A stretch of 64,000 bases of DNA from Haliclystus octoradiatus (taxonomy: Eukaryota; Cnidaria; Staurozoa; Stauromedusae; Haliclystidae), in NCBI GenBank assembly GCA_916610825.1, contig OU744450.1, positions 12,711,489 to 12,775,488 on the forward strand, given 5' to 3'. Within the stretch, counting starts at the first letter, position 1. Every line of letters begins with the position of its first letter. The notes under the pieces are model-generated. The model was given only the letters and a program-made list of their open reading frames with translations, was not told where the DNA came from and searched no databases. Both the position numbers and the translations under genes were made by a program. Shown piece after piece: positions 1 through 12,400 of this stretch.

Positions 1-322
1 CAAAGGACAACCATTCAAAAGTGGTACTGCCTTGATTCACTATGAATCTTGAATATACTGAATAGCTACTGAAAAACTACTGAAACCATACTAAAATTCA
101 CCCAAATATACCGGTAGATTGTTTTCATTCTACTAAAAAATTAAGTCTGAAATGCACCTCAAAATTTGAAAGTTACTAAATAAAAGACCAAATCAGATCA
201 GCAGCCTATTCAGTAAGTTTTTCGTATGTTTACATTAGGTTTTCAGATTTTCAAACATAAAGGAGTAAAAATTTCTTTTTGCTGATAATTGTAATAGTTA
301 AAAAAAAATATGTTTAGCTTGC

Positions 323-410
323 CTGTAATGATATGCAATGCCTTGTTTCTGTACATAACTCCAATGAACCGCAGAAGGTTAGGATGATTTAGTCTCTTCA
401 ACACATGAAC
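323..410 (-). CDS. LIMK: LIMK exon 9 (kinase N lobe, GC donor)
   Basis: The acceptor atttag is followed by VHVLKRLNHPNLLRFIGV and MYRNKALHIIT. This matches the LIMK kinase strands after helix C. The exon ends ATT ACA G, followed by gcaagc, which would be a GC-AG intron. The next exon is beyond base 1. The exon is too short for ordinary ORF finding and was read by eye from the reverse complement. Confidence 0.9.
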
Positions 411-3400
411 CTAAATATAAAATGTCACTTGATAACTGACAAAACTGGAATAAAATCTCTTGAGTACCGTACAATAATTTCTCATTTTCACTCTAAGCAT
501 TGATATTATTAAAACTGTAATAAAGTCAAAGATCGCACAATTTTTGTTGTTGATTTTTCCTGTATAAAGCGTGAAACTTAGATTCAATTGAATAAAACAT
601 TATTAATATTAATAACACCCCTGTGCTACATTTCTAATTCATGAACAACTCATGAACAGTTTCATAAGGAGTTCCCAAACTGTTCATAAACCGTTCTCCA
701 TGGAAATTTCATGAGGTTCATAATGTCCACAAATAGTTTATTGACAGTTCATGAGCACAGTAAAGTTTTTGTAAGGGTAACAAACTGATTGCATAGGGTG
801 AGGTATCGATCTTTGTATGATAAATGTTTCAGATTTCTGATAACAACTACCTATGCCAATTGTTTAGACTGTAGTTATATACACTCTTTTCATTAGAAAT
901 GATAAAATCAAGCTGTGACCGAAATGTCCTTAAGGTGCTTGAAATGTCAGTCTGAAATGTATTCTTTGTTACTAAAGTATCGTCAAAGCATATTCATTTA
1001 TATTTTTAATGATTCCAGAAGTAAATGTTGTTTAACAAATTAAAGTTTAAATCGAAAATGAATGTAAAAAAACTTGAAAATCTGCCTGATAATGTTATGA
1101 AATTTTTATGAATTAGAGCATCAATGTTCTAATAAAGGTATGCTCTTGATGAAAGTGTGCGAATCATGGTGTGAATCCAACCTGAATTCAATTGCATCGT
1201 ATTTCAGCTTTCAGAACGGCTTGACTTGATTGGTTACCAAGACTTATTAAATTATGATACGGTAACAAGGGAATATCTGAGTTATTAGTCATCATCAATA
1301 TTAAAGCTTTGACACTTTTAATCTGTACCTCCTTGAGAAAGCTCTCCTGTGACGATTTCGAAATGTTTTTTAACTGTTTCATGACCATTTCATCACCAGA
1401 TGTCGAGTGTGTTACCTGGATCAGAGAAAATATAACATAAATGCAATTAATGATATCAAACTCAATGCAAAGCGAGGATCTATTTTTTTATGTCAACTTC
1501 GATCAATCATTTTCCTTCCTCTCCAATCACATTACAATATATCCATATCTAGCAAGTAATATTGGGGTACGGTAGTTATTCAAACCACGATGAAGTAGTT
1601 TAAGGCATTTAGAGGCAATGCAACTGAAGAAATTATATCAACTAATTAATGAAATCAGAACTCAGTTCTTGAAAGTATTTAGATAAATACAATTGAGTAT
1701 AAAATTCTAATGAGATATGAAATGAAAATGTAAATTTTAATCCATATTTACTTCTAATTTGATCTTAATTTGTTATTAAGCACTGCAGTACCTTCCTGAT
1801 CTGAATATTTCCAGCCTTCTGTAAACCAGGTTTCAATTTTCTGGATATTGTTAGACAATGTTACACTTTGTTAGAATGAGTTTAAATGTTGCTTACACAA
1901 GGTGTTGCTTCCGAGCTCATTGGCTTTTTAGTGAGTCTCACAACTTCACACAGAATATCACAGCCTCACATTTTCGATTTCATTTCCATGTAAATAAATG
2001 TCCCATAGCTTAGTTTATACTGTTGGATTATTACCGTATGGGTGTTGCTTCTTTTAAGCTTTAACTATAGGTGCACTGGCAACACATCCAACATTTTGAT
2101 GTTCATTTTTGCCACTTATAAATCCATGAAGAAATGCATGCCCTAAACCTCCTAGAAGAAACCAACCCTGTCTGATGGCCACTGTAATTTATCCCTAGAA
2201 TACAGCATTTCAAACATCTCACTATTTTTTATTTCAAGTTGGAAAGTCTGCATTATGTGATAGCTTTGATTTGTTTAGGATGTTCAGCTACATACTATAG
2301 AAGATCAAAATTGATTTTCATATACTTTTAATCTATTGACAACAAAGAATAGATGTAAACTTTATTATTTTCTTTCTAAATAATTTAACCTTCATTAAGT
2401 TGACCATAAGATTGATATCAATATAGTCTTAACGATGACCAACGGCATATATCGGATATTACCATCTAATCACTGATAGTCTCAGTAATGTTTTTGTTAT
2501 TTGACAAATATAATTACTATATATATTAACTTGATTATTAAGATACATATGTCTCTATCTAGCTACCTTGATTACTTGGCCAAAGAAACCTTCACCAATT
2601 ATATCACCCAGTGCTAGTTCCGATGGTCTAAACACTTGACTATATGATTGATCATCTACTTTGAATGATTGTGCTCGATGGAGATTGGCAATACCCTTTT
2701 GACTGACATTTTTCTTCTGTTGATCACTAATAACCAATCAAATATTAAGCATCAATGTAAAAGTAGTATTAATAAAACTAGAAATTAATGGTCGGGTGAT
2801 ACCTCAAAACAGATATATTCTTTGAAAAATAGGATCTAGATTAGTTGCATTTTGAATGAAAGTAGTTAATATAATAAAGGGTGATCTGGCAAGTTTCATT
2901 TTTGACTCTCATAATTCTATAGTATATACTGTAGTACAAGTAGCCTACACAGCTTGCTATGTCCTGTAAAAGATGGTTGCTACATGCAGGTGGTCTTTAT
3001 ATACAGGGCCCAGGGTACAATGACATATTGATTAAATAGATAATACTGTTTTGGACATAGATATAGGGAAGGGTGACGACTAGACATAGGTGGCCAATGT
3101 ATGGAGTTGCTGTTACAGAACTATTGACTGTACAATGTACATATAAATGAAGAACGTTCATTAGCTTAATTTGTTTCTCTACATAATGTACTTCTATGCA
3201 AGTAATGAACAGTAATGCTCACTGATTGTTGCAATATTCTAAGCGAATGTCAATTAAATATACATGTAGTGGTCTACAATTATACACTATGACCAATGTT
3301 TTGATACAAATTGCATTGATAAATACTTGTAAGTTGAACACAAGGCTAGTGAAAATGGGTAATGGGAAGAGTAATAACAACAAGGTTCTGTGCACTAATG

Positions 3401-6400
3401 AAAGAAAGTCTATCTGCATCGCAAGTTAGTAAAAGCTAGCTGATTAGAACTCTACTAAGAAAATTGTTGCTATATGTCGTATAAAAGTTAGATAATTCAT
3501 CAATGTAATTTGGTAAAGTAGAGTGTGTATAAATGAAAATCAAACAAACCTCCCAACTTCTGAAAATGAGGATGAACGTTTTACGTCTCTCACTGGGGAA
3601 CCAAGAGGACTTGCAGGGCCTTTTTCTTTAGAGTTCTGCCTTGGTAGATTTGATACTGAGCGTCTCTGATATCGTTCTTGTTTCGCTTTCTGAGCTTTAG
3701 ATTTGAGTACTGATGCTTCACTTCGTGTCCGTTTAAAAATACTAAAATTGAAAAACGATAGAGCACCTTCAAATTTTTTCTGCTCATCTTCATCCCTGCT
3801 GTTCTTCATTGTATTTGATGTCAGCTTTTCTATTGCAGATGTTTTGTCTAAATTTTCAGTGCTACGACTTATTCCATATAACTGATTAGTCTTTGCATTT
3901 CTTTCTAATGTCAGACATATTTCAGTGACACATTTCTTTTGAAGTAGTTCTGACATCTAAATAGAAAGAAAACACATGGAGCCATAAATGAGTACTCACA
4001 TTGACGTTAACTACTTGCATAAAAGTAACACACATGGGAAATTCCCTGGAAATGATTAACTTTACAGGCTTTCAGACACCCTATGCATTTTTAAATTTCA
4101 CTGATTTCTTTCATGTGCATTTGATTGATTGGCAATATCTGTCATATTTCCATTAAAATTATGCTACAATTAAATCAGGTGTCCAAGAAAAGGAAATAAC
4201 ATGAACAACATTTGTGCAACAATGTGAACATAGGCATCACCAGATATGGCTGTATAATAGTACCTAGATATGGTTGCGATGCACCTTACCTGATGAACAT
4301 TCTTATCGGTAATTGGTATTCCATTGACTTCTAAAACCCTATCACCAGCTCTTAGTGGTGATGAATCTTTCATGCTTGGTGTCCTAAGAGATACAAATAG
4401 CAGGACTTCAGAATCCTATGTCATCAAGACATAAACAATCCATCTCTGTCAAACAAAAGTTTTCTCACAAAAAGTTTCTTAGTAGGCATAAACCTATGAC
4501 AATGTGAGACTGAATATGTGGCCACAGAAAACAAACCATAAAATAATAGCAACATAGCTAATATATAGGCCTACATATACCATTATACAACTTGGACATA
4601 TAATAACAATTATTTAATCTAATTGTTTTGGTACCAGGAGCTCTACATATTATTGACAGCACTGATAGCATCATGACTATGCTAACAATTTCTCTATAAA
4701 TTGCTATCTAAATATCAGACTAAACCCAAATGAAATTTTTCAATTAATTAAATTAGCAAAAACTAACTAGTGTACAACGTAGGCCTACTATTTAAAGTTT
4801 TTCATTTTGATTTGAATTACCTTGGTAAATTTTTTAGATAAACCATGACCGGCAGAATGGATAAATTCCACAAATTAATTGCAGTTCGAGAAGTGAATAC
4901 TTCTGTCATAACTAGTAACTAACAGTGTTTGTGTTACCAGTATGTATTGGTTTGTCTTGCAGCAGACAGCTTTTCAAACTCTACACTGTTGTCAAATCCT
5001 TATTTCACATGCAAGATTGTAGAATGTTAAGGAGAGATGCAAGCATTATCTTACCTTTGGATTGAAAGTGTACTACTTTTTCGTTGCACTGCGCAATGTC
5101 CATTATTTGAAGGTGGAAATATATCATCACTGAGCTTCCGTTGCAGCTTAGGTTTATTTAATTCTACAGTGATGCCAGCATCATCACAATCGCTTGATTT
5201 TATTTTCAACTGGTGAATGGTGTGGTTGCCAAGGGGAAGATAAACATTTCTTTTTCCTTTGACTTCATAAGACACTTTATAACAATGACCACTAGAGAAT
5301 TAAAAAGAGATACATGAGATTAATCAGAAAGAAAACTGCCTAATCTCATTTTTCCAGCATTAGGCCTACTATATTTTGGCTAATAAGGTGTTAAGTTCAA
5401 GTTCATTCCTGAGAAAAAGTTCATGAGCAATTTGTGAGATCATGAACATTTCGAGGAAGGTCCATAAACAGTTTGTGAAAATTTCATATGCAGTAAAATA
5501 ACAAGGATCTAACCAAATTTGTAACAGCACTACATGAACATTAACAGTTCCTGGAAAATTCATGAAAACTATGTGATAAATTCATGTTTGCGCTTACACA
5601 TTACAAAGAGTTAATAACTCTCTATTATCAAAGATGTTTGATATTTTAGAAATTTGTTTCACAGTGAGACAATAAATAGAACTCAGCAGCTGTTGTGCAT
5701 TGATATTGATTTTTCTATTTCCAAAAATACCTGTTTATAGTTCATTGTATTTATTTCTAATTTTCTAAATTTAATGTCTAATATATAGCCTACATCACTG
5801 CTAAGAGTATGCTCTGCTATATTAAATGTTTACAATTCCATAAAATATAAACACTTTCCACATTTAGTCTAGGCTACTCTTACCAGAACAATTTCACCCC
5901 TCCTTCAAATATGAATTCATCTCCTTCCCCAATGTGTTTCTTGCATAAAGTACAAGTGAAACACTCAGGATGAAATGAAACATCACCAGCCATCTAAAAA
6001 AGATGTAAAATTCAAATATAATAAAACCAGCCTCTTTTGAGTTCCATGTCAGTTTCATATTTCTCATTGTTAATACCAAACCCTAGGGAAAAAACGAGGG
6101 ATCATCTATTAAATTTACTTTGCTTATCCCACCTTAAAACAATGAAACTTTCAAACTCCAAAGAGGCTTATTATTCATTCGTCAATTAACTTTTGATTTC
6201 TGTAACATAAATTATTTGACTTTGGTCTTGGTAATTCACCATTTAGGGCGGTACAAATCATGAAATGATCACTATCAGCCCGTGTGATTGACTTCCCAAG
6301 TCTCACTTTTTACTATGACGACTTTGATATGTTTGCAAATGAGAATTGTGTCCTTTGGCAATTCTATTGTTTTCAAAAACAAAGAAACCAACAACAAAAT

Positions 6401-9400
6401 CTTACATAATTTTATCTGAGTATTCCAGGGTGTCAACAGTCAACAGCTAACGAATCGTAAAATATATTAGCGTCTGAAACCTTCAAAGCCGCTATATTAT
6501 TTGACAGAAAAAGTGTCTTGAGTCACTTTGTCTCTATGTATTTCAGAGTATTTGAGCTAATTAAACTGGCTAACTGATTCTATTATTCTAAGTTACTGAT
6601 TTATTGAACGCTCATGTTGGCCTGTTTACTGCAAACTTTTTGAATGCTTGTCGGAGATCAAAATACAGGTTGAAATATGATTCATTGTGGAAATGATCAA
6701 CATCAAACTCAAAGGTTGCTATATTATAACTTCCCTTGTTCTTGTACACGTGGAACTGCTCAGTTTTTCGATGGTAATCCCAAAGCATTTACAATGACAC
6801 AATAAATAACAGTCCTGGAGGGTAAAAACATTTACAGATAATTTCGCCATCGGTATTTTATGAACGATGATGTTCAATAAGTTTTTAACTTTCCACAAGC
6901 TTCCCATTGGATTGTGGGAGTAGTAGGTTTAGATTGAGATCACCAATTATGTTATTACCAGCCCTAAGTTTTTCTGACAATTTCCCGACAGCTTGTGGTG
7001 TACTACAGGGTGACACATTGTCCCCTTTTTATTTACTCTATTTATTGATTATGGTTTTCGTGTTTCATGCTTTGACTCTTCGGGTTTTACTCTTGATCGT
7101 AGTAGGTCTTCACGTCATCTAAAGCGCAGCGTATCGAACCTCTCATTCGTTGACGATATTGCTATCTTAATGAATAGCATATCTGATGCAAAACAACTTC
7201 TCAACAAAGTTGAACGGGTCGGTAAAAGGGTAGGCTTGACAATTAACACGTCTAAGACAAAATTTATTGCTTTAGGCATACAACAGGCACACCTTGCTAC
7301 ATCAAATGGTGACATAGAACGTCTAGACTTGTTCAAGTAACTAGGTGCTGTACTTCCATCTTCTTCAGATGATTTAACCCACGTAGAGGCCAGGCTTGGG
7401 CAGCAATTAGAAGTCTAAATAAATTCTGGGCATCTGATGACAACATTGACGTTTTTTAAGTTACGACTTTTCAGACACACAATAGAACATGTTCTATTAT
7501 ATGCTTCTGGAACTTGGGTTCTATCAACCACACTATTGATTCGAATTGACTCAGCTTATGACGCCATGCTTTGGCATGCTTTAGGAATACATTGGCCCAA
7601 CTTACTGTCTACTGCTAATCAATGTCAGATGTATTTTTTCGGTCACATCGAAAGATCAAAGACGTCGACGGGGCTATGGGTAAGTAGTATCTTTTCGTAA
7701 TGTTTTAAATGACGAATTGTCTTATTAACAAGTTTCTCTGTCAGCTATGTCTGACCGTGATTTGTGGCGCTCTTTGTGTGTAGCAAATATGATAGGCGAA
7801 AGAGGGACGGTACATTCCTATGACATAACTGTCTATAATACTAAGTCTACAAGTTCTCTGAAATCAGTCTAGGGTCTGTGAACTAATGTGTGATTTTCAG
7901 CCCATCGAACATATCACCTACATAAATTTGGTACATTATTCACAACCCAATTCACACACTGTCACAAAACATCAATTGTCATAAAATCACAACTCTTTGT
8001 CAAATACACCATAGTTATCAGCCACGACAATGATCTTAATGATAATGCGACATAATGCATAAATTATATCCCAAACTCATTGTTACGTACAGCTTAACTG
8101 TATGTAACCTGAGTAAGTGTAACCTGATATGAGCGTGACTGCTATTATCGAATATGTATGTAACCTATGTTTTAGTTTATTCCCCTCGTGGCAACTGTAC
8201 GAACATGTTGTATTGAAGTCTTAATTATATACTATCAATCTATCAGCTTGATTGTGACATGGTGTCAGATGTTAAATTTATTATATTACTACAAGTTATT
8301 TTATATTTTCCATTATACTTTAATTACTAACTGTTAAAATCAGCGTTAGCCAAAATGGCACAATATCAACAGCCAGCGAAATTTTCATTTAAACCGGCCG
8401 ATTAGGAAGATTGGTTAGATGATTTTAACCGGTTCAGAAGAATTTCGTTTCTTGATAAACAAGTTGGTGAAAATCAACGAGATGCTTTACTTTACTGCAT
8501 GGGTAGCAGAAAAGCTTCAAAGATTTTTAAAACGTTATCGTTGGATGCTAAAATAAAGCCAGATGACGCAGACGAATATTATAAAGAAATCAGTGAGAAA
8601 TTTACAGGATATTTCATCCCTAAACGAAACATAATACATGAACGGGCGATTTTTAACGAAAGGAGACAAAACCAAGGGGAATCCGTTGAAGAATATATTC
8701 GGTCATTACAAGAATCAGTTATTCATTGCTCGTATATCGACGCAGATGACCACGTGAGTGATCGTCTTGTTCTTGGTCTGAAAGACAAACAAGTCAAGCA
8801 AAAATTACAGCTTACCAGTGGATTAACTTTGGCCAAAGCTATTGATATCTCAAGACAAACAGAGATGATTAAAATGCAAATTAAACAACAATCGCGAATG
8901 AATGAAGATGATGATAGCGTGTCGAGCGTGAATGAAGAGTTGAGTGTTCAAGAGTTGCGGTCAAACAAAGGTCGATATCAGAGGAATTGGTCGTCAACAG
9001 CAACACGAACAACGCGTCAAAATCAAGATTGCAGCCAATGTGGATATCAACACGAGCAAGATCGATGTCCTGCAAAAGGAAAGAGTTGCAACAAATGTAA
9101 ACGACCAGGACATTTTGCGAAAATGTGTCGTTCAAAGAATATCAGGGAAATAGTAGAAGTTGAGACAGACGAGGATAGCAATGATGAATTTATTTGGATT
9201 CCATTACATACAACAAAGCCAATGCGAAACCATGGAATATAAACATGAAGATAAATATGAAAGATATAGAATTTAAATTGGATACTGGTGCAGACGTTAC
9301 AGTTATTACAGAGAGCACTTGGAAAAGTTTATATCCGAAACCTGAACTTGCAGCCGTAAGTAAACACCTGTCATCGCCTGGCGGGGCAGTTGGTTGTGTT

Positions 9401-12400
9401 GGTAAGTTTTGTAACTGTGAGGTATATGTAATCCGTGGAACGAAAAACAATTTGTTAGGACGAAATAACTCATTACATTTAATCTAATTAAACGCATTGA
9501 CAATATTGAAAATAATATATTTGCATCTTTTGGTAAAATGATTACAACACCAGTAAAAATCACCCTTAAGGATGGTGCTACTCCTTCTTGCGTGACAGCT
9601 CCACGTAGAGTACCGTTTCCTATTTTTCCTGAAGTTAAGAAAGAATTACTTCGAATGGAAGAAAAAGGGATTATTAGGAAAGTATCCAGCCCTTCTGATT
9701 GGTGTTCCCCCATGGTACCTGTAGTGAAGAAAAATGGGAAGGTTCGAATATGCGTCGATTATAAGAAGCTCAATTGCAGTGTAAAGAGAGAACATTTTAT
9801 GCTACCAAACTTAGATGATGTAGCTCCCAATTTAGCAGGAGCGAAACATTTCAGTGCATTAGATGCATCAGGCGGTTATTACCAAATCCCGCTTGATGAA
9901 GAAAGCTCAATGCTAACAACTTTTATTACGCCAATAGGAAGGTTTTGCTTTAATAGAATACCTATGGGAATAAGTTGTGCCCCAGAAATTTTTCAAAAGA
10001 AAATGGAAGATCTGTTAAGTGATATTGATGGGTGTAACGCTATAATGGACGATATTATAGTCTATGGTAATACTGAACAAGAACACAACCAACGATTAGA
10101 CAAGGTTTATGACAAAATTTATAAATCTGGACTTAAGCTAAATAAAGAAAAATGTCAGATAAATTGCCAAGAATTGAAATATTTTGGCCATACTATCAGC
10201 TCTGATGGAATCAGACCACACAGTGACCGATTAAATGCACTATTTCAGTTACAAGCTCCAAATAATATTAGTGAGCTTAGAACAATTATGGGTATGTTGA
10301 ATTACTTAACAAAATTTGTTCCGAACATGTCATCAAAGCTTTATCCATTAAGTGAATTATTAAAAGGTGATAAAAGTTGGTATTGGGGGTCTCCGCAGAT
10401 ACAAGCGTTAATAGACATTAAAGAGGAATTAAAAAATTTACCATCATTAGTATTTTATGACCCAAATCAGGAGTTAATGGTTAGTGCAGATGCTAGCTCG
10501 TTTGGATTAGGTGGTGTTTTACTACAACGCTGCCAGGGTGAATTCCGCCCGGTTGCCTTTTGTTCCAGACAATTATCTAAGTCTGAGAAACGTTATGCCC
10601 AAATTGAGAAAGAAGCTTTGGCTTCAGTATGGGCATGTGAAAAGTTTGCTAAATACTTGATAGGATTGCCATCATTTGAATTAATCACAGATCACAAACC
10701 GCTTGTACCACTGATGACCACCAAAAACTTAGATGAATGCCCAATTCGCTGTCAGCGCCTTTTAATGAGACTGATGCGATTCAACCCTAATGTTACCCAT
10801 GTACCAGGTAAAGATTTGCTAATAGCAGATGCTTTGTCCCGTAATCCAGTGATATTACCATCTGATCATGAGACCTTAAAAAGTGATGAGATTGAGCTGT
10901 TTGTTAACACCATTGTACAAGGTTGGCCTGTTAGCCACAACAGACTTGAAGCTATAAAAACAGCCACTGAAAAAGATGAAACATTAATAGAAGTTAAACG
11001 TTATATTATTAATGAGTGGCCAGCTGTTCAAAGTTCTGTAAAGAATAATGTAAAAGCATATATTAAACATCAAAGTGAGTTATCAATTGTAAAAGAATTA
11101 ATTATTTACCAGGGGCGTATTGTCATTCCTAGTATATTGCAGAATGATATTATGCATAAATTACATGAAAGTCATCAAGGTATTACTAAATGCAGAGAAA
11201 ATGCAAAAATTAGTGTATGGTGGCCAGGTATTGGAAAATCTATTACTGAAACAATAGAGGCGTGTAATGACTGTCAAATCACATCAAGAAATAATAGAAA
11301 AGAGCTTTTAAAGCCAACACCACTGCCTTCAAGGCCATGGCAGAAAGTTGCCTGTGATTTATTTACACACAATAATAAATCATACATAGTTTTTATGGAT
11401 TATTACTCTCGATGGATAGACATTAAACTGTTAACAAATACGAGATGCTCGACTACAATCTCAAAATTTAAAAGTGTGTTTGCAACACATGGCATACCTG
11501 ATACAGTGGTGAGCGATAATGGTCCACAATTTTCAGCATCAGAATTTGAGGATTTTGCTATATCTTATGGGTTTCATCATGATCCAACTGATCCATATCA
11601 TCCGCAATCAAATGGGGAAGCAGAAAGAGGCGTAGCCATTGCGAAAAAGATTTTAAGCCAAGCTGATGTTGATTTGGCATTGTTACAACATAGAAATACA
11701 ACACATAGTACAACAGGTGTTGCACCAGCTGTAGCGCTGATGGGACGAAATCTTCAGACGAAATTGCCAGTTCTACCATCAACTCTCATACCAAAATCAC
11801 CAGTGGATAGACAGATGAGGAAAAATGATATTCAACAAAAAGAAAGGTACAAGAAAAATTATGACTCTCGAAATGGAGCACGAGATTTACCGGTATTAAA
11901 AGTAAATGATTACGTACGTACTCGTATTGGGAAGGATAACAAATGGAGTGAAAAAGGGAAAATTATTGCTGCTAATAAGTCAAGAAGATCATACTTAATT
12001 AAATTCAATGGAGCAATATACCGGAGGAATCGGCAACATCTAAAGTTAGTACCAAGTATTACTACTGATGAAGAAGATCATGATCTAGAAGTAGCCGATG
12101 ATACTAACGATAATGATGTATTGCAAAATAATGGGAGAAATGGTGATACAAATGGTGATACAGCTACAAGAAAGAGTGGTAGAGTGGTTAGACCACCAAA
12201 TAGATTTATTCCAGATTAATTAGAAAATAAATAACAGTTAATTCTTAACAATCAAACAATGATCTCACAGTTTTATCATAATCATAAATAATTACCAAGG
12301 ATTTTAATAAGGAACTTTAATAATCAATAAATAGAATCTTACAGTTATTAATTATGTTTTAAGGGAAGGGAGATGTTACGTACAGCTTAACTGTATGTAA

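Larger units (their letters stand above)
411..5883 (-). other. LIMK introns 3 to 8, mostly featureless
   Basis: The introns between exons 3 and 9 are 0.3 to 1.2 kb and AT-rich. Apart from two stretches dense in TCATGAAC-type motifs (622-784 and 5385-5605) I see no gene, RNA or recognisable element. The short open frames on the plus strand here overlap true exons or introns in other frames and look like chance. Confidence 0.6.

Noticed and set aside
1..322. Search for the next LIMK kinase exon left of exon 9
   Set aside because: No stretch on the minus strand reads as the expected kinase sequence with splice sites; the exon is taken to lie outside the window.
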